Origin: Tubiluchus corallicola
Lineage: Eukaryota > Priapulida > Priapulimorpha > Priapulimorphida > Tubiluchidae
DNA length: 64,000 bases
Reading direction: 5' to 3'
NCBI GenBank assembly: GCA_030141605.1
Contig: JAQGDQ010000097.1
Location: 547,001 to 611,000 of the forward strand
The notes beneath the pieces are model-generated. The model saw only the letters and a list, made by a program, of their open reading frames with translations, ran no database searches and had not been told where the DNA came from. Position numbers and translations under genes: made by a program. This document shows positions 35,130 to 48,309 of the stretch, in pieces (positions within the stretch are counted from its first letter, which is position 1; every line of letters starts with the position of its first letter).

Positions 35130-35225
35130 TACAGAGGGTACTGGTCTAAGTAAGCTTGTAAGCAGAAAGTACATGGTTCAAATCTAGGCCGTATTCCAAC
35201 TTTTTCACATTTCCAATTTCTCAAG
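35130..35225 (+). mobile_element. tRNA-derived SINE-like copy
   Basis: AGCTTGTAAGCAGAAAGTAC (anticodon-arm remnant) and the B-box GGTTCAAATCT (35175-35185). The phrase TTGTAAGCAGAAAGT is the same as in the SINE-like copy at 4472, supporting one family. The A-box is poorly kept. Confidence 0.5.
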
Positions 35226-35649
35226 TTTGGTATTAAAATTTAATTAATTACGTGTTTGCAACATTTCTGCACGTAATTATTTCTTTGCTTACTTAAAGGC
35301 GCCATATTCCATCACAGCAGCATCACGTTGACATCCTTAAAAACGCTAAGTATTTTCTCAACAAACTGGCCAAAAATACAACAACGTTTTGCTAAGCATT
35401 ATTATCAATAAATCCCGATCACATAACGAATCTCAAATTACTGTGTGATATCAAACAAGACTACCAAAGATCATAAACATGCTATTTTTTTCTGGTCACT
35501 AGTTAAAAGTCAGTTTAACAGTAGACTATTTATTACATTGAAAAATAATCTACGTCAGGTGGATTTATAAACGATTAACGTTAACTTCATTGCTGCTAGA
35601 ACATCATAATGTTTTACTGACAGCAAAAAATTAAAATTTACCATAAGGG

Positions 35650-35712
35650 GTACAACAGTTAACACGGCTGTCCGGAATTCAGAGGCATTGGGTTCACGTC
35701 ACAGCTGGCACC
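35650..35712 (+). mobile_element. possible second tRNA-derived SINE type
   Basis: ACAGTTAACACGGCTGTCCG, then AATTCAGAGGC and GGGTTCACGTC (35690-35700) follow the D-arm, anticodon-arm and B-box order of a tRNA-like promoter. A run of C (35722-35729) follows. The anticodon region differs from the other copies. Confidence 0.35.
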
Positions 35713-36319
35713 ATGAGATCCCCCCCCCTCAGTTTAACAATACTTAGCTGTTGCTATCGATATATTAGAACTATATTATGATATTAAAATCAGTCAGTTA
35801 GAACTGGATTAACTATTTAAAGCATGTTTCAGCACTATTTCAGCATGTCTCCACGTATGTGAACTTTTAATAAGTTGATGACCGAAACGATATTAATCAA
35901 AGCTAGTGTGAATGATTTAATGAAATTATGCAGACATTTACCGTGCTACTTGCACAAAAATATTCAAACGTCCAGTCAATGTAATTCCGTCACCTCATTT
36001 CAGTTGCCAAATGAAGTTGGACTGATCCCCTTCTTCTGTCTCTTTCTTGGGTTTACAAATTACTGAAACTATCACCTATTCGTAGTGACTACAGGTACGT
36101 TTCAGATGAAAAAAGGTACGTTTGTATGCTTAAGATATTACTCTTCTCAGGGCAAACAAATAAACGCAAACAAATCATTATTAAAAAATACTATGACCTA
36201 GTGAAGCGGAACTTATCCTGTTCTTTCCCCTCAACAGCGGAAGTAGAATTGTGGAAAAGAAAGCACTAAAGAATCATGTAATACGTCCGAGGATGTTTAT
36301 CTAACTGGTAAAATGCCAG

Positions 36320-36660
36320 AAAGTGTTACAACGTATTGTTGTCGAAAATCGCGGAAAACCAAGAGCTAGCATGGTGTAGGACAAACCACCTCCTCGGCGT
36401 GAATGGATCCGCCCGGGAACAGTTTCATGCTACCCCTGCCGGAACACGAAGCCGTGTAGGAAAGGAGAGCTGGCATTTCCCGTGTGGGATATCATTAGGT
36501 ATCGATGTCAACTTTACGAGATCAACTGCACTGTTAGACCGGCGGGTGGTCGCCTTCTCCTTATAAACAGAAGCGAGAAGGGAACTGGGTAAGCTTGCTG
36601 TGACTCACACACCAACCCTCAAAAATCTCCACCCCAAATCCGCAAGATATGCACGGCTAA
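36320..36660. other. GC-richer island about 3.5 kb upstream of FoxC, candidate regulatory element
   Basis: Clearly richer in GC and CpG than the surrounding AT-rich DNA, with no coding frame that resembles a protein. Just downstream (36684-36709) GCGTTACT and AGTAACGC form an 8-bp inverted pair. Position upstream of a developmental gene makes an enhancer or promoter role plausible, but this is inference. Confidence 0.25.
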
Positions 36661-37339
36661 TCTTCGCGAAAGGAACGATGTTATTGGCGTTACTGTTGCA
36701 ATATAGTAACGCTTTACGAAGCGGTCTTTTCATCATAACATCAATTAACATCTCATAATAGATTAAGCTGGCAGAATCTGCTACCGTAAATGGGGAGCAT
36801 AATTAACGCCGTTGCTTTGCACGCGCTGCATCAACTGATGCGCTTTTTTCGTGTAAATTCATCTCTGCTACTTAACCAGCTAATATATGCGACTGAAAAA
36901 AGCAGACCAGATTGGATAATCTGGGCCATTGTGCGTCCAAGTTCTATGGGCAATCTAAAGTGAACAATTCAGTGTAGCTGGCCAGTTTGCATCCTACGTG
37001 TATGTGCAAAGCCCCGGGCGCAAAACCGTCTTCGTCAGTTAAGGTTTTCACTTATTCAGACACTCACAAAAAGCCCAAAGAACGTGCCAAGTAGAGCTAC
37101 AAATACGAGCAAGCAGACGCTACGGACGCAGGTTTCCTTACGCTAGATTTATTGTGTATATTCTGATATATAATCGACGAGCATAATTTCAGTAAAGATT
37201 TAGAAAAGGCAGTTCACGGGTTTATGGCTCAAATAGCAAAAAGAAAAACGATTTAATTTTAATGATGTTTAGTTTGAAAGGCTTATTACAATGATGATCA
37301 AGATATATTGTTGATAAGCTTAATTGTGACGGCGTTATT

Positions 37340-37440
37340 GTTTTTAATAATGATGATGGTGAGGAGGAGGATGATGATGATGAGGGGGATAAGGAGGAGG
37401 AAGAGGAGGAGGAGACGACGACGAATGATAATGATGATGG
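37340..37440. repeat. GAT/GAG-rich imperfect trinucleotide repeat
   Basis: Runs of GATGAT, GAGGAGGAG and GACGAC units on the plus strand. Confidence 0.85.
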
Positions 37441-38237
37441 TCCCATGTATAAGAATCTCATAGCGACCCACGTAAAACATGCACAGTTACTATTGAGAAA
37501 AACTAGTGATGTCAAAAAATTTCACGTAAAATAAAATTTCATGAACTTTTTTCACCATAGAGGGTTTCTAAGAAAAGCAACTTTTGGCATATCGCAATTA
37601 TAATGCTCCGCTTTTAACTCTAGAACGTGATTTTTACTATCAGTAATGTCTAAACGATACTTTATTGAATTATAAAACAAAATGAAATATAAAACACAAA
37701 GATAAACAAATATAACAAATGATACCGTTCGTATTTGCAGGCATCGTGACCTATAACATGTTGTGGTTACTGATTTTGGCCAGGTAGGCTGATTGACACA
37801 AAACAATTGTACATAGATGATTTGTTTGTTATTCTTACGACTGCATAAAGTTTATATGATTATCAGATCTGCACAGTTCACCGATGCCTATACACGAATC
37901 TTCTTTCTTCATATTGTAAGCATCTACTGCAGACCGGCTGCACTTGTACAGCAGAAAATGCTTGTGAGTTTTCCATCTGAAATCAACAACTTTGAAACTT
38001 ATATGAAACATCTGTGTGTAAGCCCTGCCCCATGAGAGCAATATGTGCGAGTTGCATTAGGTTTTGTACAAATGTAAGCCGTCACCATGTACTGCGACCT
38101 TGTCATGTTCCTTTTAGACTTTAATGTTTGTATATGTCTGTTTTGATATTAAGAAGATGTTCGCTTTTTACTGGCAACGAGACTGTGATGGTAAGAGTTG
38201 TGAAATGTGGCAAACGGACTAGAAGTGCTGGCGTAGG

Positions 38238-38366
38238 GATGATAATGATAATGACAATGATGATTATGATGATGATGATGATGATGAGGTTGATGTTAAT
38301 GATGACGGCGATGACGATGACGACGATGACGACGACGACGACGAGAATGATGATGATGATAATGGA

Positions 38367-38406
<40 letters not shown>

Positions 38407-38437
38407 ATGATAAAGACGACGACGACGTTGATAATGA
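38238..38437. repeat. compound (GAT)n (GAC)n (GCT)n (GAT)n (GAC)n repeat
   Basis: Five trinucleotide blocks follow one another: GAT to about 38290, GAC-rich to 38343, GAT to 38362, nine or ten GCT/CTG units (38370-38397), then GAT and GAC. Long frames on both strands across it are low-complexity artefacts. Confidence 0.92.
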
Positions 38438-38599
38438 TAAGGGGCAGTGTGAAATGTCTCCGATATCGGGATGATGATGAAGTGAAACAATTGTGAAATG
38501 CGACAAAACTGCAAAGAAAGTTCAGCAACGGAGATGGATAAATTTTGATTATTTAGTGACATAGAGAGAGGTGGTCACCCAAGTTTAAAGGTCACTTCT

Positions 38600-39955
38600 T
38601 TTCGAAACTTAGACACTCTGAAGTTTGGAAAATTGATAAGAGTGATAAGCGGCAAAGAGATCTAGTGTATGGTTCATATTATTATTCGTTTTCTTCAAGT
38701 CAGTGGGCATGGCTGGCAGGAGCCAAAATGTAAAGTATGTAATACCAAATTTGATAACTTTTCCAAATGACACTTTCAAATTACAGTCTGGCCTCAATTT
38801 AATTTTATAAAACGTTGGTGTTTTATTTAGCCCATATTAATCGATAATTCAAAAGTCTCGACCCAACAGGTAAGGTCCTTGGGAAAAGTTGAGTTGACTT
38901 CAATCTAAGCTTTTACTAGCAAACACAAACCTGCCATTCTATTATTGGGTAACCAAGCTTGCTAAGGCATCTAACAGAGATGAGGTAACCTGAAAAAAAC
39001 ATAGGGCATGTCTTGTTAATTAGAAAAGTTTTATAAATAAAAGTGTTACCAATGAGTTTACAGATTGATAAAATAATATTACTCTTGTAAATATATAAAT
39101 TTTAATATAAAAGCTGGAGAAAAAGGTTTTGACTCTCTTGCGGCTATGACAGTATTTGTTGCAACTGATATTGTTGAAACAAAAATAACAAAAATATTTA
39201 ACACATAATGTTACGAGACATGGTAGTAGGCCTATAAATGAATTATGTAACGTAATCATTTAAGGTTTGTTCATATTAGATACGTGTTAAATATTCAGAC
39301 AATGATTATATAAATAATTTTGTTGACAATTCGTCTTTAGTTTTTTTTCATTATTTTGTATATTGTATACATATTAAGCCACTCTGTAAGTGTTACTCAG
39401 TTATAAATTTAATGTTTTGTAATACTTGCAGAAAAATTTATGGAGCGTTACAGGAAGTTTATACCTAGTTATGCATTTAATAATATTACTCAACTAAATG
39501 GGTTCTTTATTTATTCAGTCAATGTTGTTCAGTCAACGCACAACATTTATAGTTAGTATGATTACGTATAATAAACTGTTATATAACATTACACAATGGT
39601 ACGCCATGTAACTCATTTAACTTTCTGTTTTAAACAAACAACACAGTATCTGGTTAAAATATAAAACACGACATTAAAGAAAAAAATGAGCAATTTGGAA
39701 TTTGAAGGACCAATAACAGTTTTCTTACAAACTTTGATGTATCATGTCTGTTTTGCATTTTTATACACTACATGAATTACATATTCATCACTAAATTATA
39801 AAATAAAAGGGTTTTCAGTTTTCCTCAAATTCAAGTTGGTAAAATTCATATAACAGAATTTAAGCCTGTCAGAACTGCAGACGTCAGTCATCTGTGAAAC
39901 CAGCTGGGGTGAGCGATGCAGTATTCACATCCACTCTCAAAAGTTCACATAGCAG
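38600..39955. other. upstream flank of FoxC, no gene recognised
   Basis: AT-rich sequence, no other gene or repeat recognised. Confidence 0.5.
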
Positions 39956-39960
39956 CGTGC

Positions 39961-40027
39961 TAATTGGCGGAGGCGAGCTAGGAGGCGTGGCCAACTCTTG
40001 GCGAACATCTCTAGACAGTTTATATTG
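39961..40027 (+). promoter_or_regulatory. candidate FoxC core promoter
   Basis: An inverted CCAAT box (ATTGG, 39963-39967) and a GC-type/KLF-like GGCGTGGCC (39984-39992) precede a TATA-like TTTATATTG (40019-40027). The spacing is ordinary for a Pol II promoter and would put the start site near 40050, upstream of both possible start codons. Motif-based only. Confidence 0.4.
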
Positions 40028-40166
40028 ACGATTTGTGTTGTTCTACGAGTTAGAACATTTATCTTGTGTTTGCGTCCGCATGGGCAGAGCTGGAATATAC
40101 AGATCTGAGTGTTCTGAGTTTGCCGGATTTGCTGCTTGTGACTATTTGCAAAAACGCAACGCTGTG

Positions 40167-41657
40167 ATGCAAGTGGGCTATCCGTCGTATACTACCAGCA
40201 GCCCAAGTCCAAGCGGCTTGGGCGGCATACCACCGATCGCTTACGATCAGACGTACTACAGGCAAAGTTACAGCAGTATGGCTGCCATGAATCCAGGTAT
40301 GACAGGTATGTCCACCATGGGAATGGGTTCCATGTATCCTCAGGACCACTACGGCACTATGGCAACTGCTAGATCGTACGCCAATCCTTATGGAGCACAA
40401 CTGGGTAACCATGCGCAAGCAAAAGACATGGTCAAGCCACCTTACAGTTACATCGCTCTCATTGCAATGGCCATCCAAAATGCTCCAGAAAAGAAGATAA
40501 CTTTGAATGGGATTTATAGCTTCATCATGGACAGGTTCCCTTTTTACAGGAATAACAAGCAGGGATGGCAGAATTCCATACGCCATAATCTTTCCCTGAA
40601 TGATTGCTTCATCAAGGTGCCTAGGGATGATAAGAAACCTGGAAAAGGAAGCTACTGGACTCTTGATCCTGAAAGTTTGAACATGTTTGATAATGGTAGC
40701 TACCTGAGGCGACGGAGGCGGTTTAAAAAGGCTAAACAGGACGCGTTAAGAGAAAAAGAAGCAGGCGAATTGAGAAATTACTCTGATAAAGTGATGAAGC
40801 AATCAGATGATGTAGCCAACAGTCCTGAACGCAATGGGGACTTGAATGACATCAAAGACTCTAGTAACTGTGTTTATCGCACGCCATCCGAACGTCAATC
40901 TAGTGAAACGGACGCAAGACGTTCGCTGACCGAAAGCCCTGTTCTCACCGAGAACTCGCAAGAACCAAACGCTGTGACAAAATTAGAACCTTTGGACATT
41001 AAAGCCACTGAATTGTCATCGTGTATGAAGACGGAGAATAAGGCAATGCAACAGACGACCTTATTAGAGGAGGCACAAGCAGTAAGTGATTTTTCTGTTG
41101 AAAATATTATGACAGCAAGCAGCGCCGGGGACACAACAGGGGTAACAACTACACCCTCTCGCAGTGAACATTACATGATGAGCGGGTATATGTCCCGTGA
41201 TGGAGGTGTGTACTCGTCTCCCTGTATACAGGGAGGCAATAATCTCAGTTATCAGTGCAGTGCCCAGGGTTATGGCGCGGACAGTAGGCTGTACAGCCAC
41301 CATTCTGTAGACAGAAACAGTAGCTCGGCCGCCCAACACATGAGCATCGTCCCAAGCCCAATTGAGGATGGGCAAGTCATGACACAATTGCAAAGTAGTC
41401 AGTTGAGTCAGTCCATGCTTTCTCAACATCAACCGTACATACGCAGCGCTGGGAATCCCTGGTACGCGGAATCGACGGCCAGATCTTCTGATCCGACTGC
41501 TGGGACGTACTCCATGTATGACACAAGCAGATACCTTCAGGTGATGAACCAAGCTGCTGGTGACCCCCTAAATCCATCAGCAGCCTGCCAAGTTGGGATG
41601 AGATCTCCCTATAGGACGTCCTCTACTGCCTATCCTTATGACTGCAATAAATTTTGA
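40167..41657 (+). CDS. FoxC: FoxC forkhead transcription factor, single exon, intact
   Basis: DNA-binding nuclear regulator of mesoderm and its derivatives in bilaterians (family knowledge). The start at 40167 (MQVGYPSY) is preferred because FoxC proteins begin MQ-x-x-Y, as in vertebrate FOXC1; an in-frame ATG at 40080 would add 29 residues and the frame is closed by a TGA at 40026. The product has 496 residues, close to vertebrate FOXC. It has a Tyr/Ser/Met-rich N-terminus ending [10 protein letters not shown], a complete forkhead domain (about 90-188) with [16 protein letters not shown] in helix 3 and the FoxC-type [15 protein letters not shown] and RRRRRFKK, an eh1-like Groucho-binding motif FSVENIM (309-315), possible SUMO sites near KLEPLD and MKTEN, and the conserved C-terminus YDCNKF. 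No frameshift or stop. The lack of introns matches many FoxC genes. FoxL1 and FoxF, often linked to FoxC in other bilaterians, are not in this window. Confidence 0.95.
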   Translation: MQVGYPSYTTSSPSPSGLGGIPPIAYDQTYYRQSYSSMAAMNPGMTGMSTMGMGSMYPQDHYGTMATARSYANPYGAQLGNHAQAKDMVKPPYSYIALIAMAIQNAPEKKITLNGIYSFIMDRFPFYRNNKQGWQNSIRHNLSLNDCFIKVPRDDKKPGKGSYWTLDPESLNMFDNGSYLRRRRRFKKAKQDALREKEAGELRNYSDKVMKQSDDVANSPERNGDLNDIKDSSNCVYRTPSERQSSETDARRSLTESPVLTENSQEPNAVTKLEPLDIKATELSSCMKTENKAMQQTTLLEEAQAVSDFSVENIMTASSAGDTTGVTTTPSRSEHYMMSGYMSRDGGVYSSPCIQGGNNLSYQCSAQGYGADSRLYSHHSVDRNSSSAAQHMSIVPSPIEDGQVMTQLQSSQLSQSMLSQHQPYIRSAGNPWYAESTARSSDPTAGTYSMYDTSRYLQVMNQAAGDPLNPSAACQVGMRSPYRTSSTAYPYDCNKF

Positions 41658-41732
41658 CATGAGGATAAGTTGAATTTTTGAATATTTTCATTGTCTTTAA
41701 CTAAACCAAAACTAATCCTTTATGCAGCAGTA

Positions 41733-41738
41733 AATAAA
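41733..41738 (+). terminator. candidate poly(A) signal of FoxC
   Basis: AATAAA 76 bases after the stop codon; another AATAAA lies at 42033-42038 and could give a longer 3' UTR. Confidence 0.5.
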
Positions 41739-41744
41739 TGTCAA

Positions 41745-43545
41745 TAGTTAATATTTTCGTTATGATTAACCTATTCTTTGTTATTTTCATTTTTCGTTTT
41801 GAGATATGCTAAGGCAACAGTTAAAGTAAAACCTATAACTTTAAAGGCAGCATTTCTCTAATGTAATTAAAAACAGCAACGGATGACAACAAGAAAGATT
41901 TTAATAATTTATTCCTGCATAATATATCATCACTTACAGCATGGTATTAGTAAAATATTTTTAAAACGCGCACTTTAGCGCACTAAGGTGATCATCTATT
42001 GCAGCAATTGTTCTTGCAAAGTGTCTTTGATAAATAAAAAACGTCAAATAATTATGTGAGTGGTGTTAAAAAAGCGAATGCAGTTTCAGTCAATCTCGGC
42101 CGACGTTGGCTAGTGCATTTTACTTAGCTTAACCAGAAACCAGGCAACATTCGCTTGTGCTCATATTTAAACAAAATTATTTGCTGTTTTACTGTGCAAA
42201 CTTATTGCTGTGAAATTATTAAATCGTATAAACTTTAAACTAATTAGATTGAATCATTGCTAATTTTACCGAGTCGTTTTCAAACAGCCCAGTTTTATAG
42301 CGCGTTAAAATGCGTTTAGTGCTTCCCCCACACACGCTGTTCAGCGTTTAACACTAAATTCGTATAAACGATGTCCTAATTGTAGCAAACGGCTTTATGT
42401 CTTCCTTAAATTTTCATGGTAGTAAATGTTGCTTAACACATGAAATATATCTTCCTATCCAGCTGGCCCGACGCGTCTCTCCCACTTCGAAAGTCCATAA
42501 TGTTTTAGGTTTGCACATATTTGATTATTTTATTATACATTCATTCTTTATTGCATATAAAATGTCTGTTTGACGAGCTAACAACTTCCATTTTTAGATA
42601 AATATGTTGGTTTTCTTTTAAAAATTATTTTACTGATAAAGTGCAGTAGTTTGTCTAAGAATAAGGCTATGTGCATGTACAAGCGCGTCGTAAATTTATT
42701 CGAATATATTTTGTAAAAAGTTGCAGAAACACCAAAATAATTGCGCTTTCTTTAGGGAAAAAAATTGCTGTATTTGTTTTAATAAAGTTAATTTTTTTCC
42801 TAAAATTAAAATTAAAAAAAATTTCCTCATTTTTGAAGAATCGAACGCTAAAAATTTAGCAGGTTTTTTTGTCTTTCTTTGAGGGAGAAATTCTTTTTTA
42901 CTTCTTTTCCTAATGGTGTAAAAAATAAGAGAATTTTTTTACTAAAACATAGTTGCCTTGATATATTTTTCTTGCACTAAAACAACTTAAACTTTACATT
43001 CTTATTTGTAATATTTCTTCGTCTTTCTAATTTGAGTTTTGATTACTTCATACATGTTGGGTTACGTCTGGCCTAATGATGGTAAACACCAGGCTTCGCG
43101 AGTCGCTCGATTCACAACGACAATAAAAATTGTTTTCAGAAGAAACAAACAACTGATATTGGCCACTTGAAGAATTCTCCCAACCTATGCGCAGATTCTG
43201 AGAGTGCGCTTGCTGTATTTATTTGCAATGAAAGCATCCAGTATATTTACTAATGGATTCAATTTGTTTTCTCCGCTAAGGTGGTGAGGCTCGCTTGAAT
43301 AATATTTTAGTTTTCCTAGATAAATTTTGCAAATAATCCCAAAGCAGGAAAAACATAGAAACAGTTGAAAACGCGGGTTATCTCTACGCGGATGTCAGAC
43401 ATTAAAATTTTCACACATTTCTAAGACCCACACGCACACAGAGAGCTTAGCCGCTTGAAATAAATTGTACATTAATTAATAAAAAAATAATTTTCGCAAT
43501 TTACAATTATGATCTTTTACAGATTCGTACCCGATACGATTGTTC
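41745..43545. other. FoxC downstream flank, no gene recognised
   Basis: AT-rich, possibly part of a long FoxC 3' UTR up to 42040. No other gene recognised. Confidence 0.5.
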
Positions 43546-43547
43546 TT

Positions 43548-44275
43548 AAACTAAGAGACAAGTCATTTTTTTATAAACGTTTTTTCATTGTTTTTTCAAT
43601 TAAGATTTCAGACATCTGTTACACGTTTGGCTTCTACAATATGATTTGCTTTGTCTATATCAACTAAGATATAATTTATTTCTAAATAATAATTTTTTAC
43701 TTATACTTATTTATTTAAGAAATCTTACAATTAAAAAAACAAAGAAAGAGAGAAAAGCAACGTCTCAAAGTGCCACGCAGTTTATCTTCAAGTGAAAAAT
43801 GGTAGATTTGTATTTTTCATGACAAACAAACAGTAATATTATGCGGCTTATTTAATTTATTATAAATGTGACGCTATCTAAGCTCACAAGAGCCCATCTC
43901 TAACCACTTAGTACCATTATACGTGTAAAATGTGGGTAAATAGCTTGCAATGATAAAAATAATATTAAAAACCATATGAAGAATTCAAACGAAAGTAATG
44001 TTGATATTTTTGTCTAAAAGGCTATATATTTTTTTGTTTTAAACATCTAATTTAGTTGAAATAGAAACAAAATAAATTAAAAATCATTTTTCGTAAACTA
44101 AGAGACAAGTGATTTTTATAAACGTGTTTTCATTGTTTTTTCAATTAAGATTTCAGACATCAGTTATATGTTTCTACAATATGATTTGCTTTGTCTATAT
44201 CACCTAAGATACAATTTATTTCCAAAGAGTCTATATAATTTGTTATTTATACTTAATAGAACATCTCATTATATT
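43548..44275. repeat. pair of about 140-180 base direct repeats, 546 bases apart
   Basis: Copy A (43548-about 43720) and copy B (44094-44275) share long identical stretches: AACTAAGAGACAAGT, TTTTTTCAATTAAGATTTCA, TACAATATGATTTGCTTTGT and TAAGATA(T/C)AATTTATTT. Differences are scattered substitutions and small indels, such as a gap after the CAT-CAGTTA segment. Neither is coding. Confidence 0.85.
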
Positions 44276-44279
44276 TAAT

Positions 44280-47200
44280 GGAAACATTATTATTGATCAA
44301 CTCAGATATGGCAAAACAATTTTTTTGACATTCAATTTCATTTGTTCCTTAGAAATGCCTTTGGAAGATTGGAATCTCAGTTTGATCAAAAAATTAACAC
44401 CGCTGATGCAACAAGCATCGAAATAAAACGTCTTCAGTATTTTATTAGTTTTGTTCTTCTGTTCCTTTAGGGCTGAAAACTTAATTTTGTTAAAACAATT
44501 TTTCCCGTGAACATTGACAGTAAGACTGTGTCACACTACAAGCGTTTACATAAAATGTTAGCTATCACTTATCCCATTATCAGTCAACTGGGTTAATGTA
44601 AATCTAATCAAAATCTGTTTGAACAATTTGAAGCGAACGCCTTGCCACTCAAGAGAAGGTTTAGCAGTATTTGCTAGACAGGCTTAATTAGGTGTGTTCA
44701 GTTCAAGTGCTGCTTCAATGGATACTTGGTTATCAGTGTACATATGCACAATGGCAAGAGTAGATGTTCACTCTGACAATGCCCAGCCCTCCCACAAAGC
44801 AATTTGCTGTCACATTGTAGATTCATCCCTGGGATGAGGAGTCTATTGAAACCTCATTACGTGCAAGCAATCAATGCTACATGAGTCCAACAGTCATTAG
44901 TCGTTGGTTCTCCTTTTCGGGGCTGCACCAGCCAGAGAAGGAAAGGGTTAACTCGGCCTATATAGCACTGATCACACATGTGACTGATTGTCTTCCTTAT
45001 TGACATTTTTCTGAATTTCTAACGACCATCACATCTGTGCAGTTGGTTCCCTCACTCCAGGGGCGTGAGTTCTAACAACTCAGGCATTATAAGAGCAGTG
45101 GTAACAATTAACAGGGGGTGATTTGGGAATTGTGTAATGGGTTTTGACCAATAGCACACGTGCATCCATGGGCCTGTGGGAAAATTTTATAACGGTTTAG
45201 TCGATTTAATTACACAAGGTACCAAATACTTTTTAATACAATTAATTTATGCAACAAGTTAAAGTTCAAGAATTTGGTGTTTTTTTAAATCTGCAACCCA
45301 GTAAAAACCGTATAATTAATCGAAATCTGGCAGCACTAATAATCGATTTTTTACAAATTTTAAAATTTTGATAAAAAAAATTAAAAATCTAGATGTACTT
45401 GATCAAGCGTAAAATTTTTAAATGGACATCAGCTGTTGAAGGTATCTGAAAAAAGATTAAACTTTTTAGTACTTAATTAATTTTAACTTTATTTGAAGAT
45501 TTGCGAAACACGTTGCAAAACCGGCCAGGGCTTAGCTTCATAGTAAAAATCTTTCCATTTAAGGAATGCATAATTGTTGGATTTTTTACAATAAATGATT
45601 ACAAAGTACTTTCATTACGAAATACAACATAGAAGAAAATACGTATGTATATGTAGGCGACGCCATCTTTTATTGCATTCAAAATATAATGAACAAAAAT
45701 GTAAGTTTGTAGCTGTTCATATCGTTCACAATTTTGTTTTAATTAACAATATGCGACAAGAAAAACCGCTGTAAGAAAAAATATGGCCTTGTTATTTTTC
45801 GTACAGTAAATCCCGCTTTTATCGGTCATTACAACAGCAATAAACCGTTTTGTTGACAGGCATGTCATATTTGGAGCTTCTGGAATTGACAAAATGGCAC
45901 TTTTGCTTTATTTGCTATTTCCTAACTTGGCAAAACTACTGTCTCATTTGTCGTAATGCAGTTTACACAATAAAGAGTCGATCTGTAATGACACTTCTGT
46001 CAGTTGAGTTGGCTCTATGGGTTATAGTTCTAAAATCCACTCAAAATGGCGAAGAATTGAGACTTATCCACGCGTAAAGTTAGCAGCTGACAAAAAGTTG
46101 TTGAACCTGTTACACAGTTTTGTTCGCTTTCTCTCGAGATTTTGCCAAGACTTTGCAATCAATTTATCCGAATTACAAATAAATTATGACGTTGGCGATG
46201 AAGATTAACACTACGACTGTATGTCAGCGTTGTGAATCGAGCGCGTGCAAAACTGGGGTTTGCTTTGTAAATTCTGACAGACTTATTTTGATGCGAAAAT
46301 ACCATTTTATAAAAATTATATTGTAAATGTCTTCATCATGCTGACAGCACAATAACAGTCCTAACTGTGTGCAAACGATCAGCGTCACAAATTAACATCA
46401 CAATGAAATATTAACAACAAAATACTTTATGTGTTAAATTTTGAATTATGGAAAATAAATTCAGCAGAAGGAACTATATTAGAATTTTTTAATATATTAG
46501 GCAATTTGGTAAAATTTGATATTGCAAAAAAGCAAGTGAAAAGTACGGCTTGATGCATGTAGTAACGGTAGCTCAATTCCTTTTGATATTCGCTTACATA
46601 GTAACAATTGTCTACATAGTAACTAAACGCAAAATAATGGAAATTAAACATAAAGTAAACATAATTTAAAAAATTTGTGTCTTTTATTATCAAATTGAAC
46701 CTTGTTCTTGTTACTTTGAATGTTTATTTAATTGTAAATGCTTTCTTGAACTTCGATTTTCAATTTCGAGAACCTTTCACTTTTTGTATGTATTTAGGTG
46801 TGAACATTTATTTCTGTCCGTTATTTATAATACAGGCTACTGAAACGTTTGTTTTTACAAATTGTGTCAGCCAAACGACAGTGTAAAGGAAACTATCGTT
46901 CAAATTATCATTCGCTTATTTTTCCTTGTTTACTAAAGTAAAAAAAAGTTTTAAAAACTTAAGTTAAAGAGTTTCTTCAAAAAGTTGTTTGCGAATATTT
47001 TTTCGTTATTATATTCTCGCTGTAAACCTATTGAAAGAGCAATTGCATGCGCGAAAACACGCCGTTGTTGCATTTAGTACGCTGACATCTTACTACATGT
47101 AAGCTCTTTTGAATTAACATTAGTTAAATACAATATACATTACTCCTAAATGAAGCCATACTAGATTTGTAAATATTGTAAATTTGGTTACGTTTCGATT

Positions 47201-48220
47201 TTTTGTTATTATTTTTATGTAGATCTTGTATAGAAAATTTGCGGGTATTGCATTAACGAGCTTAAGAATGATTAAGACGTGGGCTTACCACGCAAACCAA
47301 TATAGTTTTAAGGCTATTATAATAGTGTGTGAAAATAATTATTATAATACTAGGCGAAAATTATAACTTCTTCCATTTTTTGTTTTATTATTTTAATCAA
47401 CTCGCTGAACTGAACATCATTGTTAACTGTGTCATCAAAATTATGCTATTATAGAATTTTTGTGCACTTATTATTCATATGACATTAACTACATGCTGGT
47501 GTATAATATAATATAATATATATATAGAGAAAAGCGGTTACAATAAATGTTATTTTATATTTACCGTATATTGTTTACAAGCGTTACTGTCGTATTTTGC
47601 AAGTGAATTATGAATTAAGATTTAATAATATTTTCCCAGTAAGTTATATTTCTGCTTGCATTACTATGGGGAAATTATGTTAGCATTATAAAGAAATCAT
47701 CCAGTAGTAAAATGCCTTTTAGTGTAGCGCATGTTTTTTGCGGAATGATATTAACTAGAACAAGCATTACTAGAATGATAATGACATTGATGATACATTA
47801 TTCTTAATATTAATAAGTAAGGTATCACTAACATAATGCATATACATAATTATATATACATAACATAATCAATTTCATTCATATATAATATATAAATAAA
47901 ATAAAAATAAATGATAAATGATAAATAAAAATATATATATACAAATTAAAATGTCACACCTGAAAAATAAAAATTAAACTACTGAGCTAAGTGCATTGAT
48001 TTAAAAAGTGCATATATTTACTTATTTCGGCCAAACTGATAAAATGGTTGTAAATTAATAATTTTCAGAGGGCGGTACATTACACGAAAAACAAGCCTTA
48101 ATCAAACAAAAAAAGGGAAACCTTCAGTTACAATATACACAGTTTGCCTATTTTCTAACACAATGTGGGCAGTTTACAAACAATTTGAAAAGCTTTCTCG
48201 GATTACAGATTACTAATTCT
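44280..48220. other. intergenic, no gene recognised; one GC-richer patch
   Basis: Mostly AT-rich with no gene. 44,690-45,170 is of higher complexity and GC content (for example CTGCACCAGCCAGAGAAGG) and could hold a conserved regulatory element. Confidence 0.4.
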
Positions 48221-48223
48221 CAT

Positions 48224-48227
<4 letters not shown>

Positions 48228-48260
<33 letters not shown>

Positions 48261-48265
48261 AATAT

Positions 48266-48298
<33 letters not shown>
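48228..48298. repeat. (AT)n microsatellite
   Basis: Two runs of TA dinucleotides separated by TGTATAATATTATAT; self-complementary. Confidence 0.9.
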
Positions 48299-48302
<4 letters not shown>

Positions 48303-48309
48303 CCAATCT

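Noticed and set aside
40059-40586. Antisense frame of 175 residues across FoxC, and others at 40895-41577
   Set aside because: Shadows of the FoxC coding strand; no family resemblance.
44936-44953. AAGGGTTAAC as the right end of the piggyBac-like element that starts at 778
   Set aside because: It is 44 kb away and lacks the TATCCC palindrome.
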